A stretch of DNA of 64,000 nt from Streptomyces acidiscabies (GTDB taxonomy: Bacteria; Actinomycetota; Actinomycetes; Streptomycetales; Streptomycetaceae). Both the position numbers and the translations under genes were made by a program. The DNA is taken from positions 4,774,001-4,838,000 of the forward strand of contig NZ_JAGJBY010000002.1 of the NCBI RefSeq assembly GCF_020010905.1. Reading direction: 5' to 3'. Below the pieces are notes generated by a model that saw only the letters and a program-made list of their open reading frames with translations, was not told the origin of the DNA and ran no database searches. Shown here in pieces: positions 9,013-16,880 of the stretch; positions within the stretch are counted from its first letter, which is position 1; each line of letters begins with the position of its first letter.

Positions 9013-9126
9013 TCAGGGCGCGAGGAGGACCTTGACGGCACGGCGTTCGTCCATGGCCTTGTACCCCTCGGCGACCCGCTCCAGCGGCAGGGTGAGGTCG
9101 AAGATCTTGCCGGGGGCGCCCGGAAT
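9013..9126 (-). pseudogene. C-terminal remnant of a zinc-dependent alcohol dehydrogenase
   Basis: Reading leftward, an open segment of 37 codons ends at a TGA at 9013-9015 and contains IFDLTLPLERVAEGYKAMDE followed by RRAVKVLLAP. This is the typical last ~33 residues of class III/zinc alcohol dehydrogenases. Nothing upstream continues the family, so over 90 percent of the gene is gone. It was found by reading the strand directly and is too short to be a functional gene. Confidence 0.7.
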
Positions 9127-9174
9127 TCAGGCTCACACGCGGGCCGGGGCGCGGAAAGCGGAGGGATTCATCCT

Positions 9175-9193
9175 GGGAGGAAACTGTCCCCCC
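9175..9193 (+). promoter_or_regulatory. Putative operator/promoter element of the XRE regulator
   Basis: GGGAGGAAACTGTCCCCCC is an imperfect inverted repeat (GGGAGGA / TCCCCCC). It lies ~21 nt upstream of a CATGCT -10-like hexamer, just before the start of the XRE gene. Sixteen of 19 positions match an element upstream of the pao-type operon at 15121-15140, read on the other strand. Confidence 0.55.
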
Positions 9194-9227
9194 ATCCCGG
9201 AGCGCGACGGATGCCATGCTGAACGGC

Positions 9228-10100
9228 ATGACCAGCAGCATTCCCCCGAACGAGCTGGGCGGGTTCCTCAGGAGACGCCGCTCCGAGCTGAGTCCCCGTA
9301 CGGTCGGCCTGCCCGAGCTGGGCGGCCCCCGCCGGGTCGCCGGGCTGCGCCGCGAGGAGGTCGCCCAGCTCGCCTCGATCAGTACCGACTACTACACCCG
9401 GCTGGAGCAGGGCCGGATCCAGGCGTCCGCCCCCGTCCTGGAGACCCTCGCCCGGGTCCTCCACCTGGACGACGACGAGCGCGGCTATCTCTTCCAGCTC
9501 GCCGGCAAGACCGCACCCCGTACCCGGCGGCGCGGCCGGCAGCAGGTCCAGCCGCAGCTCCAGCGCGTCCTCGACGACCTCACCGCCACGCCCGCCGTCG
9601 TGCAGGGCCGCCGGGGGGACATCCTCGCCTGGAACGCTCTGGCCGCAGCCCTGGTCACCGACTTCTCCCTGGTCCCGGAGAAACACCGCAACTATCCCCG
9701 GCTGATCTTCACCGACCCGGTGATGCGGACCCTGTACGCCGACTGGGAGACCTCGGCGCGGACCGCCGTCGCGCAGCTGCGCATGGAGGCCGCCCGCTAC
9801 CCCGAGGACCCGCGCCTGATCGAGCTGGTCGGCGAACTGTCCACGCGGGACCAGCAGTTCGCGAAGTGGTGGGGCGAGCACAAGGTCGCGGCCCGGACCG
9901 TCGGCACGAAGACCCTCGACCACCCCGTCGTCGGCGAACTCGTCCTCGACTGGGACACGTACACCGCGAACACGGACGCCGACCAGCACCTGACCGTCTG
10001 GACCGCCGCGCCCGGCTCGCCCACCCACGAACGCCTGCGCCTGCTGGGCTCCTGGGCCGCCGACCAGCGGCTCCAGCCCTCCTCCGCTCTCAGCGGCTGA
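9228..10100 (+). CDS. XRE-family regulator with MmyB-like ligand-binding domain
   Basis: About 290 residues from ATG 9228 (an ATG 12 nt upstream is also in frame; neither has a clear ribosome binding site, so a leaderless transcript is possible). The N-terminal helix-turn-helix spans residues ~10-80 (LGGFLRRRRSELSP ... RRVAGLRREEVAQLASISTDYYTRLEQGR). The C-terminal ~180 residues (ILAWNALAAALVTDFS, RNYPRLIFTDPVMR, WETSARTAVAQLRMEAARYPEDPRL) are the MmyB-like sensory domain. Known of the family: frequently autoregulated and paired with oxidoreductase genes. Its 3' end overlaps the XdhC gene by 11 nt tail to tail. Shared promoter elements suggest it controls the molybdenum-enzyme operon that converges on it. 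Confidence 0.9.
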   Translation: MTSSIPPNELGGFLRRRRSELSPRTVGLPELGGPRRVAGLRREEVAQLASISTDYYTRLEQGRIQASAPVLETLARVLHLDDDERGYLFQLAGKTAPRTRRRGRQQVQPQLQRVLDDLTATPAVVQGRRGDILAWNALAAALVTDFSLVPEKHRNYPRLIFTDPVMRTLYADWETSARTAVAQLRMEAARYPEDPRLIELVGELSTRDQQFAKWWGEHKVAARTVGTKTLDHPVVGELVLDWDTYTANTDADQHLTVWTAAPGSPTHERLRLLGSWAADQRLQPSSALSG

Positions 10101-11166
10101 CCAGCACCTGACGCCGGTGGATCGGACCCCTGCCCCGGGACAGGGGCAGACCGGTTCCCCCGTGGGCATGGGCGACGATCTCCGCCGTGATCGACACCGC
10201 CGTCTCCTCGGGGGTGCGGGCGCCGAGGTCGAGGCCGATGGGCGAGCGGAGCCGGGCGAGCTGCTCCGGCGTCACGCCCGCCTCCCGCAACAGACGCAGC
10301 CGCTCGCAGTGGGTGCGCCGCGACCCCATCGCCCCCACGTACCCGACGGGCAGACCGAGCGCCAGCCGCAGCAGGGGTACGTCGAACCTGGCGTCGTGGG
10401 TGAGGACGCAGACGGCGGTACGGGCGTCCACGTCGGTGTCCGCCAGGTAGCGGTGCGGCCAGTCGACGACGACCTCGTCCGCGTCCGGGAAACGCGCCTC
10501 GGTCGCGAAGACGGGACGCGCGTCGCAGACGGTGACCCGGTAGCCGAGGAAGCGTCCGGCCCGGCTGAGCGCCGAGGCGAAGTCGACGGCCCCGAAGACC
10601 AGCATCCGGGGGCGGGACGCGTGGACGTGCACCAGGACCGACAGGGCGCCGACCTCCACCCGGGCCGTATGTCCGGCCCGCAACAACGCCCGCGCCTGTG
10701 CGCCCACTTCCCGGCCCACCTCGCCGGTCAGCGCGTCGGCGTACAGCATCCGGCCGACCAGCTCGCCGGGACCCTCGACGATCTGCGCGAGCGCGACGGG
10801 CCTGCCGTCGGCCGCGTCCGTGAGAGCGGCGGCGAGGTGGGACCGTTCCGCCGCGTCCACGCGCTGGACGAGGACGTCGAGTTCGCCGCCGCAGGTCAGC
10901 CCGACGGCGAAGGCGTCGTCGTCGGAGTAGCCGAACCGGGCGCGCTGAGGCGCGTCCCCCTCACCGAGCACCTGTCGGCACAGCTCGTACACCGCGCCCT
11001 CCACGCATCCCCCGGAGACGCTGCCGACCGCGTTGCCGTCCTCGTCCACCGCCACTGACGTACCGACGGGCAAGGGCGCGCTGCCGGTGACGCCGACGAC
11101 GGTGGCCAGGGCGAAGGGGCGTGCCTCGCGGCACCAGCGGAGCAGCGTGTCCGCGATGTTCAGCAT
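10090..11166 (-). CDS. XdhC/CoxI family molybdenum cofactor maturation protein (PaoD-like)
   Basis: A 358-residue protein. The N-terminal XdhC_CoxI domain has TGSAPLPVGTSVAVDEDGNAVGSVSGGCVEGAV (key GSVSGGCVEGA near residue 50). The C-terminal Rossmann-like XdhC_C domain begins around MLVFGAVDFASALSRAGRFLG and ends near residue 320. Known of the family: cytoplasmic chaperone that binds the molybdenum cofactor and inserts it, often sulfurated, into xanthine dehydrogenase/aldehyde oxidoreductase-type enzymes. It is the last gene of the four-gene operon, 27 nt after the large subunit, as paoD follows paoABC in E. coli. Confidence 0.9.
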   Translation of the reverse strand: MLNIADTLLRWCREARPFALATVVGVTGSAPLPVGTSVAVDEDGNAVGSVSGGCVEGAVYELCRQVLGEGDAPQRARFGYSDDDAFAVGLTCGGELDVLVQRVDAAERSHLAAALTDAADGRPVALAQIVEGPGELVGRMLYADALTGEVGREVGAQARALLRAGHTARVEVGALSVLVHVHASRPRMLVFGAVDFASALSRAGRFLGYRVTVCDARPVFATEARFPDADEVVVDWPHRYLADTDVDARTAVCVLTHDARFDVPLLRLALGLPVGYVGAMGSRRTHCERLRLLREAGVTPEQLARLRSPIGLDLGARTPEETAVSITAEIVAHAHGGTGLPLSRGRGPIHRRQVLVSR

Positions 11167-11193
11167 GGGCGGATCCTTGGGAGAAGAGGGATG

Positions 11194-13386
11194 TCAGAGC
11201 AACGCCTCGGCCGTGATGGGCAGTTGATGCACCCGGCGGCCGGTCGCGTTGAAGACCGCGTTGGCGATCGCCGCCGCCACGCCGACCTGGACGACCTCGC
11301 CGAGCCCCTTGACGCCGAGCGTGTTGCCGGCGTTGTCCTCGCCGTCCAGGTAGACGGCCCTGACCTCGGGGACGTCGGCGTTGACCGGGACGAGGTAGTC
11401 CGCCAGGTTCGCGTTCACGATCCGCCCGTCGCGGTGGTCGGTGACCGTGTGCTCCAGCAGGGCCGTACCGATCCCGCCCACGATGCCGCCGATCGCCTGG
11501 CTGTCGGCGAGCTTGGGGCTGATGATGCGGCCCGCGTCGTACACGCCGAGCATCCGCCGTACCCGTACGAGGCCCAGGTCCGCGTCCACGGCGACCTCGG
11601 CGAAGGTGGCGCTGTAGGCGTGGTAGGAGCGCCGCTCGGTGCCGGGCCCCTCGTAGACGCCGTCCGCTTCCAGGTGGGTGCGGTCGTTGCGGGCCAGCAG
11701 GCTGCGGTAGGTCTCGCCGCGCGCCGGGTCGCCCTGGACGTACAGCCGGCCCGCGCGCACCACCACGCCGCCGGCGTCCGCCCCGTACAGCGGTGACGCC
11801 TCGTCCCCGACGGCGAGGGCGATCGCCTGTCGCCGCACCTTGTCGCAGGCGTCGGCGACGGCCGTGCCGACGCTCGCCATGGTCGCCGAGCCGCCGTGCG
11901 GGGACGTCCGCGGGTAGCGGGAGTCGCCGAGCCGGAAGGTCACCGTGCGCATGGTCAGCCCGAGCGCGTCCGCGGCCACCTGGGTCTGCGAGGTATAGGT
12001 GCCCGGGCCCATGTCGCTGGTGGCCGCCTCGACCACCGCCGTGCCGTCGGCGTCCAGCCGGGCCCGGGCCTGCGCGGGATAGCGGCCCGAGTCGTAGACC
12101 CCGGCGGCCATGCCCATCCCGATCAGCCGGTCCCCGTCCCGCGTCGCACGGGGCCTGGGGTCGCGGCGGTCCCAGCCGAACTCGCGGGCGCCGACCGTGT
12201 AGCACTCGCTCAGCCGGCGGGTCGACCAGGGCAGCCCGTTCGACTGGTCCTCGCCCGGCTCGTTGCGCCGACGCAACTCGATCGGATCGACGCCCAGTTC
12301 GTGCGCGAGCTCGTCCATCGCCGACTCGATCGCGAACGACGCCGAGGCGAGTCCAGGACCGCGCATCCAGATCGGGGTGTTCACGTCCAGGGGCACCTGC
12401 CGGTACGCCTGCCGCACGTTCGGCATGCTGTAGAGCATCTGCCCGGCCAGCATGACCGCCTCGGTGAACGTCTCGTACGACGAGGTCTCGGCGTCGATGT
12501 CGTGGATCGCCGCGTTCAGCCGCCCGCGCCGGTCGCTGCCGAGCCGCAGCCGGTACGCGTACGACGGCCGGAACCCGGTCCCGAAGTACATCTGACGCCG
12601 GGTCAGCACCAGCTTCACCGGACGGCCCGTCACCCGCGCCGCCAGCGCGGCGACGATCGTGTGCGGCCAGCACCGCAGCCCGCTGCCGAACCCGCCCCCG
12701 ACGAACGGGTTGATCACCCGCACCGCGTCCGCCGGCAGGCCGAACACGGCGGCGATCTCGTCGTGCGTGCCCATCACCCACTGCGTCTTGTCCCACACGG
12801 TCAGCCGGTCGCCGTCCCAGCGGGCGACCGTGGCGTGCGGCTCCATCGGGTTGTGGTGATTGCGCGCCATCCGGTACGTCCGGTCCAGCCGTACGGCCGA
12901 CGACCGCAGACCGGCCTCCGCGTCGCCCCGCGCGTACGGCGTCGGCTCCCCGGGCTCGGCCTCGCGCAGATCCGTCGAGGGCCGCTCGGCCTCGTAGCGG
13001 ACCGACACCAGGCTCGCGCCGTGCTGCGCGGCCTCCAGCGTGGTGGCCACCACGACGGCGACCGGCTGGCCGTGGAAGAGGACCCGGTCGTCCTGGAAGA
13101 CCCGCAGCCTGCGGCCGGGCGGGTTGTTGGAGCCGGAGTTGTCGCGGTACGGCAGCGTCGGCGCGTTGCGGTGATGGATCACCCGCAGGACGCCCGCGTG
13201 CCGCTCGGCGGCGCGGGTGTCGATCGCGGCGATACGGCCCCGGCCGATGCTCGCGTCCACAATGACGGCGTGCACAGCGCCCTCGATCTCGTGCTCGACG
13301 GCGTACTCCGCCTGGCCGGTGACCTTCAGCACGCCGTCCACCCGGGACAGGGGCGCGCCCACGGCCGCCTGGGGCTGGGGACTCAC
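11194..13386 (-). CDS. Molybdopterin-binding large subunit, xanthine dehydrogenase/aldehyde oxidoreductase family (PaoC-like)
   Basis: 730 residues from GTG 13386, preceded by GTAGGAGGAAGCGA and overlapping the FAD-subunit stop (GTGA). The substrate-side aldehyde oxidase a/b hammerhead domain begins near residue 12 (LSRVDGVLKVTGQAEYAVEH). The cofactor-binding domain contains FVGGGFGSGLR, typical of the Mo-bis/MCD-binding loop, and GPGLASASFAIESAMDELA. The C-terminal LGVKGLGEVVQVGVAAAIANAV matches the conserved active-site Glu loop (G-x-G-E). It is probably the catalytic subunit of an aldehyde oxidoreductase; PaoC fits better than xanthine dehydrogenase because the FAD subunit carries an FeS insert and the small subunit a Tat leader. 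Confidence 0.9.
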   Translation of the reverse strand: MSPQPQAAVGAPLSRVDGVLKVTGQAEYAVEHEIEGAVHAVIVDASIGRGRIAAIDTRAAERHAGVLRVIHHRNAPTLPYRDNSGSNNPPGRRLRVFQDDRVLFHGQPVAVVVATTLEAAQHGASLVSVRYEAERPSTDLREAEPGEPTPYARGDAEAGLRSSAVRLDRTYRMARNHHNPMEPHATVARWDGDRLTVWDKTQWVMGTHDEIAAVFGLPADAVRVINPFVGGGFGSGLRCWPHTIVAALAARVTGRPVKLVLTRRQMYFGTGFRPSYAYRLRLGSDRRGRLNAAIHDIDAETSSYETFTEAVMLAGQMLYSMPNVRQAYRQVPLDVNTPIWMRGPGLASASFAIESAMDELAHELGVDPIELRRRNEPGEDQSNGLPWSTRRLSECYTVGAREFGWDRRDPRPRATRDGDRLIGMGMAAGVYDSGRYPAQARARLDADGTAVVEAATSDMGPGTYTSQTQVAADALGLTMRTVTFRLGDSRYPRTSPHGGSATMASVGTAVADACDKVRRQAIALAVGDEASPLYGADAGGVVVRAGRLYVQGDPARGETYRSLLARNDRTHLEADGVYEGPGTERRSYHAYSATFAEVAVDADLGLVRVRRMLGVYDAGRIISPKLADSQAIGGIVGGIGTALLEHTVTDHRDGRIVNANLADYLVPVNADVPEVRAVYLDGEDNAGNTLGVKGLGEVVQVGVAAAIANAVFNATGRRVHQLPITAEALL

Positions 13387-14363
13387 TCGCTTCCTCCTAC
13401 GATGCGCAGCTGGCGTTCGACGGTCCGCCGCAGCAGCGCGACCTTGAACCGGTTGTGGGCCAGGGGGCGGGTGCCCTGTTCCGCTCGCGCGGCGGCCTCG
13501 GTCCACAGCGCCGCTGAGGGGCGCTCCCCGGCGAGGCGCTGTTCGACGGCGGGCAGCTTCCACGGCACGGTGCCCACTCCGCCGGCGGCGACCTTCGCCT
13601 CGCGGATCACCCCGCCCCGGATGTGCAGGGCGACGGCGGCGGAGGTGAGGGCGAACTCGTAGGACTGGCGGTCGCGGACCTTGAGGTAGCCCGACCTGAG
13701 CGGCCTCGGCAGGGCGGGGATCTCCACGGCGGTGATCAACTCGCCCTTTTCGAGGGCCTGTTCGCGGTGCGGTGTGCCGCCGGGCTGGAGGAGGAAGTCG
13801 GCGAAGGGGATACGGCGATCGCCGTCCGGGCCCAGCAGGTGCACGCTCGCCTCCAGGGCCGCGAAGGCCACGGCTACGTCGGAGGGGTGCGTGGCGACGC
13901 AGGCGTCGGAGGTGCCGAGGACGGCGTGGGAGCGGTTGAAGCCGTCGCGGGCCGCGCACCCCGAGCCGGGCTCGCGCTTGTTGCAGTCGGCCGTCACGTC
14001 CCGGAAGTACGTGCACCGGGTGCGCTGCATGATGTTGCCGCCGATGGTCGCCATGTTGCGCAGCTGGGCGGAGGCGCTCAGCTCAAGGGCCTGCGAGATC
14101 ACGGGGTGGGTGAGCCGGATCGTGGGATGCCGGGCGGCGTCGGCCATGGTGACCAGGGCGCCGATCCGCAGCCCGCCGCCCTGGGTGACGAGGATGTCCC
14201 GCAGGGGCAGGCCGGTGATGTCGACCAGCGTCCCGGGGCGTTCGACGGTCTCGCGCATCAGGTCGACGAGGGTGGTGCCGCCAGCGATGTAACGGCCGCC
14301 GCGCCGACCGGCGTCGAGGGCCTCGCGGGTGTCGGCTGCCCTGGTGAAGGAGAAGGGGTGCAA
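13383..14363 (-). CDS. FAD-binding subunit with extra FeS motif (PaoB-like)
   Basis: 326 residues. The FAD-binding loop is RYIAGGTTLVDLMRETVE (about residue 25), followed by the ATIGGNIMQRTRC element. The cysteines in QRTRCTYFRDVTADCNKREPGSGC plus C153-region SDACVATHPSD match the four-Cys [4Fe-4S] insertion known from E. coli PaoB (YagS), which ordinary xanthine dehydrogenase FAD subunits lack. The C-terminal CODH_FAD_C domain follows from about residue 215. Role (family knowledge): relays electrons between the small FeS subunit and an external acceptor. It lies 7 nt downstream of the small subunit and overlaps the large-subunit gene. Confidence 0.9.
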   Translation of the reverse strand: MHPFSFTRAADTREALDAGRRGGRYIAGGTTLVDLMRETVERPGTLVDITGLPLRDILVTQGGGLRIGALVTMADAARHPTIRLTHPVISQALELSASAQLRNMATIGGNIMQRTRCTYFRDVTADCNKREPGSGCAARDGFNRSHAVLGTSDACVATHPSDVAVAFAALEASVHLLGPDGDRRIPFADFLLQPGGTPHREQALEKGELITAVEIPALPRPLRSGYLKVRDRQSYEFALTSAAVALHIRGGVIREAKVAAGGVGTVPWKLPAVEQRLAGERPSAALWTEAAARAEQGTRPLAHNRFKVALLRRTVERQLRIVGGSE

Positions 14364-14370
14364 GAGGGCC

Positions 14371-14976
14371 TCACTTCCGGTGGGCGGCGGTCTGCTCGAC
14401 CGCGCGCACGATCTTGACGTAGCAGCCGCAGCGGCAGATGTTGCCGCTCATCCACTCCCGGATCTCCTCGGGCGAACCGGCGTGCCCCTCCTGGACGCAC
14501 CCCACCCCCGACAGGATCTGGCCCGGCGTGCAGTAGCCGCACTGGAAGGCGTCCTGGTCGATGAACGCCTGCTGGAGCGGGTGCAGTTCGTCGCCGTCGG
14601 CGAGTCCCTCGATGGTGGTCACCTCGGCGTTCTGGAGCCGGACGGCCAGTGTCAGGCAGGAGTTGACGCGCCGTCCGTCGACCAGGACCGTGCAGGCTCC
14701 GCAGGCCCCGGCGTTGCAGCCCTTCTTCGCGCCGGTGAGGCCGAGGTGTTCGCGCAGGAGGTCGAGGAGCGAGGTGCGGTTGTCGACGGTCACGGTGTGG
14801 CGGGTGCCGTTGATGGTCAGGGTGACGCGGCTCGTGAGCGGGGCGGCTTCAGGGGGGCCCGCGAGCAGGGTGCCGCTCGCCACGGCGGTGGTGGTGGCGA
14901 TGAAGGTCCGCCGGGTTGGCGCCGGGAACGGTCCATCGGCGTCGGGGGAGGGCGGGTCGGGGGATTCGGTCGACAT
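14371..14976 (-). CDS. Tat-exported (2Fe-2S) small subunit (PaoA-like)
   Basis: 201 residues. A twin-arginine leader (TRRTFIATTTAVASGTLLAG, residues ~21-40) precedes a plant-type ferredoxin domain with C-N-A-G-A-C-G-A-C and a downstream Cys in VNSCLTLA. The second alpha-helical [2Fe-2S] domain has QCGYCTPGQILSG and NICRCGCYVKIVRAV. The Tat signal on the smallest subunit is the arrangement seen in periplasmic E. coli PaoABC, so the assembled complex is probably exported folded. First gene of the operon. An operator-like inverted repeat lies ~145 nt upstream. Confidence 0.92.
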   Translation of the reverse strand: MSTESPDPPSPDADGPFPAPTRRTFIATTTAVASGTLLAGPPEAAPLTSRVTLTINGTRHTVTVDNRTSLLDLLREHLGLTGAKKGCNAGACGACTVLVDGRRVNSCLTLAVRLQNAEVTTIEGLADGDELHPLQQAFIDQDAFQCGYCTPGQILSGVGCVQEGHAGSPEEIREWMSGNICRCGCYVKIVRAVEQTAAHRK

Positions 14977-15120
14977 ATGTATGCCTTCGTGTCGCGGACA
15001 GCTCGGCCGTACACGGGGGCACGGGCCTAGGGGTGGATCGTCACGGGAGGGACCTGGAGAGCCGCGTGCGATGAGAGCGGCCGGTCACGCGGGCAGTCTG
15101 ACACCGGGGATCCGGCTCGC

Positions 15121-15140
15121 GGGAGGGAGATTTTCCTCCC
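15121..15140 (-). promoter_or_regulatory. Putative operator upstream of the pao-type operon
   Basis: Read on the minus strand the site is GGGAGGAAAATCTCCCTCCC, a near-perfect inverted repeat. Over 19 positions, 16 are identical to the element upstream of the XRE regulator gene. In both places a -10-like hexamer (here CAGACT) follows 20-21 nt downstream in the direction of transcription. This is a sequence observation; binding is inferred. Confidence 0.55.
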
Positions 15141-15256
15141 CCTTTGACCTCTGGAGGCGCGTCTGCCGGGGAGCGGGGGTCCTACTGCTTTCTTATGAGG
15201 CGCGGTACGCCGCGAGACCGATCCCCGCGCATCCGGGCGACCGTACGGTGACGCTC

Positions 15257-15694
15257 ATGAGCAACGCGGTGGAGGTCGTCCGGGGGTACGTGGACCATGA
15301 CACCGACGCGGTCCAGGCGGCGCTGGCCGGGCTGGACGCGGACAGCCGGGTCGAGGTGTACGCCCTCCTGAACGGCCTGCTGCACTCCACGATCAGCATC
15401 ATGGAGCTGACCGGCAGGCGCTGGAGACTGGACGAACTGGTCCGTCATGCCGACGAGGTCGCCACCGCCGCCCCGCCCCACTACGAGTTCGCCATCACCG
15501 AGGCGACTCGGGCGTGGGCTCGCGGCGACGGCTCGGCGATGCGGGCGCTGTCGGGCCGGGACGTTCTGGGCGCCGTACACATGACGGCCGTGGGCGTCAC
15601 CGCCCTTGGCCTCGCCCTGTGGGGCAGGGCTGGACTCCTCGATGTCCTGGAGGAGTTCGACAGGATCGCCGGCGGACTGGTCGACGGGGCCTAG
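15257..15694 (+). CDS. Hypothetical protein, ~145 residues
   Basis: Not recognised. ATG 15257 gives MSNAVEVVRGYVDHDTDAVQ; a GTG three codons upstream is also possible. The sequence is acidic and helical, without signal peptide. It has a hydrophobic stretch near residues 112-125 (MTAVGVTALGLALWG) that is too short and polar-flanked to be a confident membrane helix. Codon usage is normal for the window, and composition supports a real cytoplasmic protein. It stands alone, divergent from the pao-type operon. Confidence 0.6.
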   Translation: MSNAVEVVRGYVDHDTDAVQAALAGLDADSRVEVYALLNGLLHSTISIMELTGRRWRLDELVRHADEVATAAPPHYEFAITEATRAWARGDGSAMRALSGRDVLGAVHMTAVGVTALGLALWGRAGLLDVLEEFDRIAGGLVDGA

Positions 15695-16046
15695 CCCACT
15701 TCGGACTCTCGCCGGCTCCGTCGTCGATGCCACCTGCCTGCGGGGCCGGCGAGAACCCCGGCACGCGCCGTGAACTCCCGCACCCCGCAGATGTATTGGA
15801 GCTGATCGTCTTAGCTCCGGAGGGCTGGTACGACGACGTCGCTGCCCTTGTCTCCCTGCTCAGACCTCTGGCGTGGTCGCTCCTGCCGACGCGGGACCGT
15901 GAGCCGTCGCCGGGACAGCGCCGTGTCCGGTCCGCCGGGCGAGGGCGAAAGTCGTGAAGCCCCAGCTCTGGTTGCCGTTCGCGGCGAGGTCGCCGGGCCG
16001 CACTGCCGGTTCATGGTCCTGCCCCGGGCCGGACAGGACGCCGGGC
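15695..16046. other. Intergenic stretch with degraded coding fragments
   Basis: No intact gene. Fragments with coding-like composition appear on both strands: rightward DVLELIVLAPEGWYDDVAAL near 15790-15850 and leftward DLAANGNQSWGFTTFALARR near 15915-15985. Neither has a start or a full domain. The stretch opens a ~1.2-kb region of broken genes. Confidence 0.45.
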
Positions 16047-16433
16047 CTACGCCACCTTCCGACCCCTCCGGATGCGCAGCACAGGAACCACGTTCAGCAA
16101 CAGCCCCACCGTCGCCACCCCCGTGACCAGGTTCAGGTCCGGCCGGTACGCGGTGAAGTCCGCCCCGCTGTCGCCCGTCCCCGCAAGCACCGCAGTGAGG
16201 GCCGCGAGGACGAGGGCCCCACCGACCTGGCCCGAGGTCTGGACGAGCCCTGAGGCCAGGCCCTGTTCCGTGGCCTGCGCCATGATCGCGCCGTACCCGA
16301 AGGCGAAACCGCCGCCGAGGAGGACCAGGGACGGGAACATGCCGGACGTGTACGCGGGGGAGGAGCCCGCCGAGACCAGGAACCAGACGTAGTCGAGGGT
16401 CATCGAGAGCATCGCGGTGACGATCAGGGGCAT
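16047..16433 (-). pseudogene. C-terminal fragment of an MFS transporter
   Basis: The 128-residue open frame contains about four transmembrane segments (LIVTAMLSMTLDYVWFLV, FPSLVLLGGGFAFGYGAIMA, GALVLAALTAVLAG, LVTGVATVGLLLNVVPVL). GLASGLVQTSGQVGGALVLA is the characteristic loop and TM11 of DHA2-type major facilitator drug exporters. A complete member has ~450-500 residues and 12-14 helices, so the N-terminal two thirds are missing. The upstream DNA encodes unrelated fragments. Confidence 0.72.
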
Positions 16434-16645
16434 CGGCGTGCGCTACCCGAACCCGGCGTGTAGCTCAGTTCCCCGAGCGGCGACAGTTCTGGTAGGCGGT
16501 TGGTGACCGCCCGCGCCGACAGCCGGGCGAGCTTGGCGATCTGCTCCAGGGACAGGGAGAACCACCCCCTGTCGTCCGCCTCACGGACCAGGGCGAAGTG
16601 CCCCTCCGTTTGGCCCGCGAGCGGCTCCACATCAGCTCCGTCATG
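16424..16645 (-). pseudogene. Winged-helix domain fragment
   Basis: A leftward fragment includes EGHFALVREADDRGWFSLSL and EQIAKLARLSARAVTNRLPELSPLGEL, a typical winged-helix DNA-recognition region. It lacks both a plausible N-terminus and a C-terminal domain, and runs into unrelated sequence at the MFS fragment. The parent family cannot be named. Confidence 0.45.
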
Positions 16646-16652
16646 ACGGCGC

Positions 16653-16880
16653 TCACCGGTCGTCGCCGCGCGCCGTGGCGGCGTACCGCTCTGCCCGCAA
16701 CCCGAAGGAACGGTCGTCCTCCGGGGCGTACCCGACGCGGTCGGGGTGCGGGGTGAAGTAGAGGCGGCCCGTGGAAGTCGTGCGGGAGTCGCCAGTCGAG
16801 GGCGTCGCCGAAGTGCTGCCGTACGAGCCGTGCGGCGCATGGCGTCGTACCTCTCGGCCTTCGAGTGCCGCGTGGAGGAG
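16653..16880 (-). pseudogene. Frameshifted small unknown protein
   Basis: Coding-like sequence is spread over three frames. AERYDAMRRTAR switches to LVRQHFGDALDWRLPHDFH and then, at a GGG run near 16768-16770, to GRLYFTPHPDRVGYAPEDD followed by RSFGLRAERYAATARGDDR and a stop at 16653-16655. Joined, these make one smooth protein end, so two indels seem to have broken a gene of unknown function. Confidence 0.5.
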
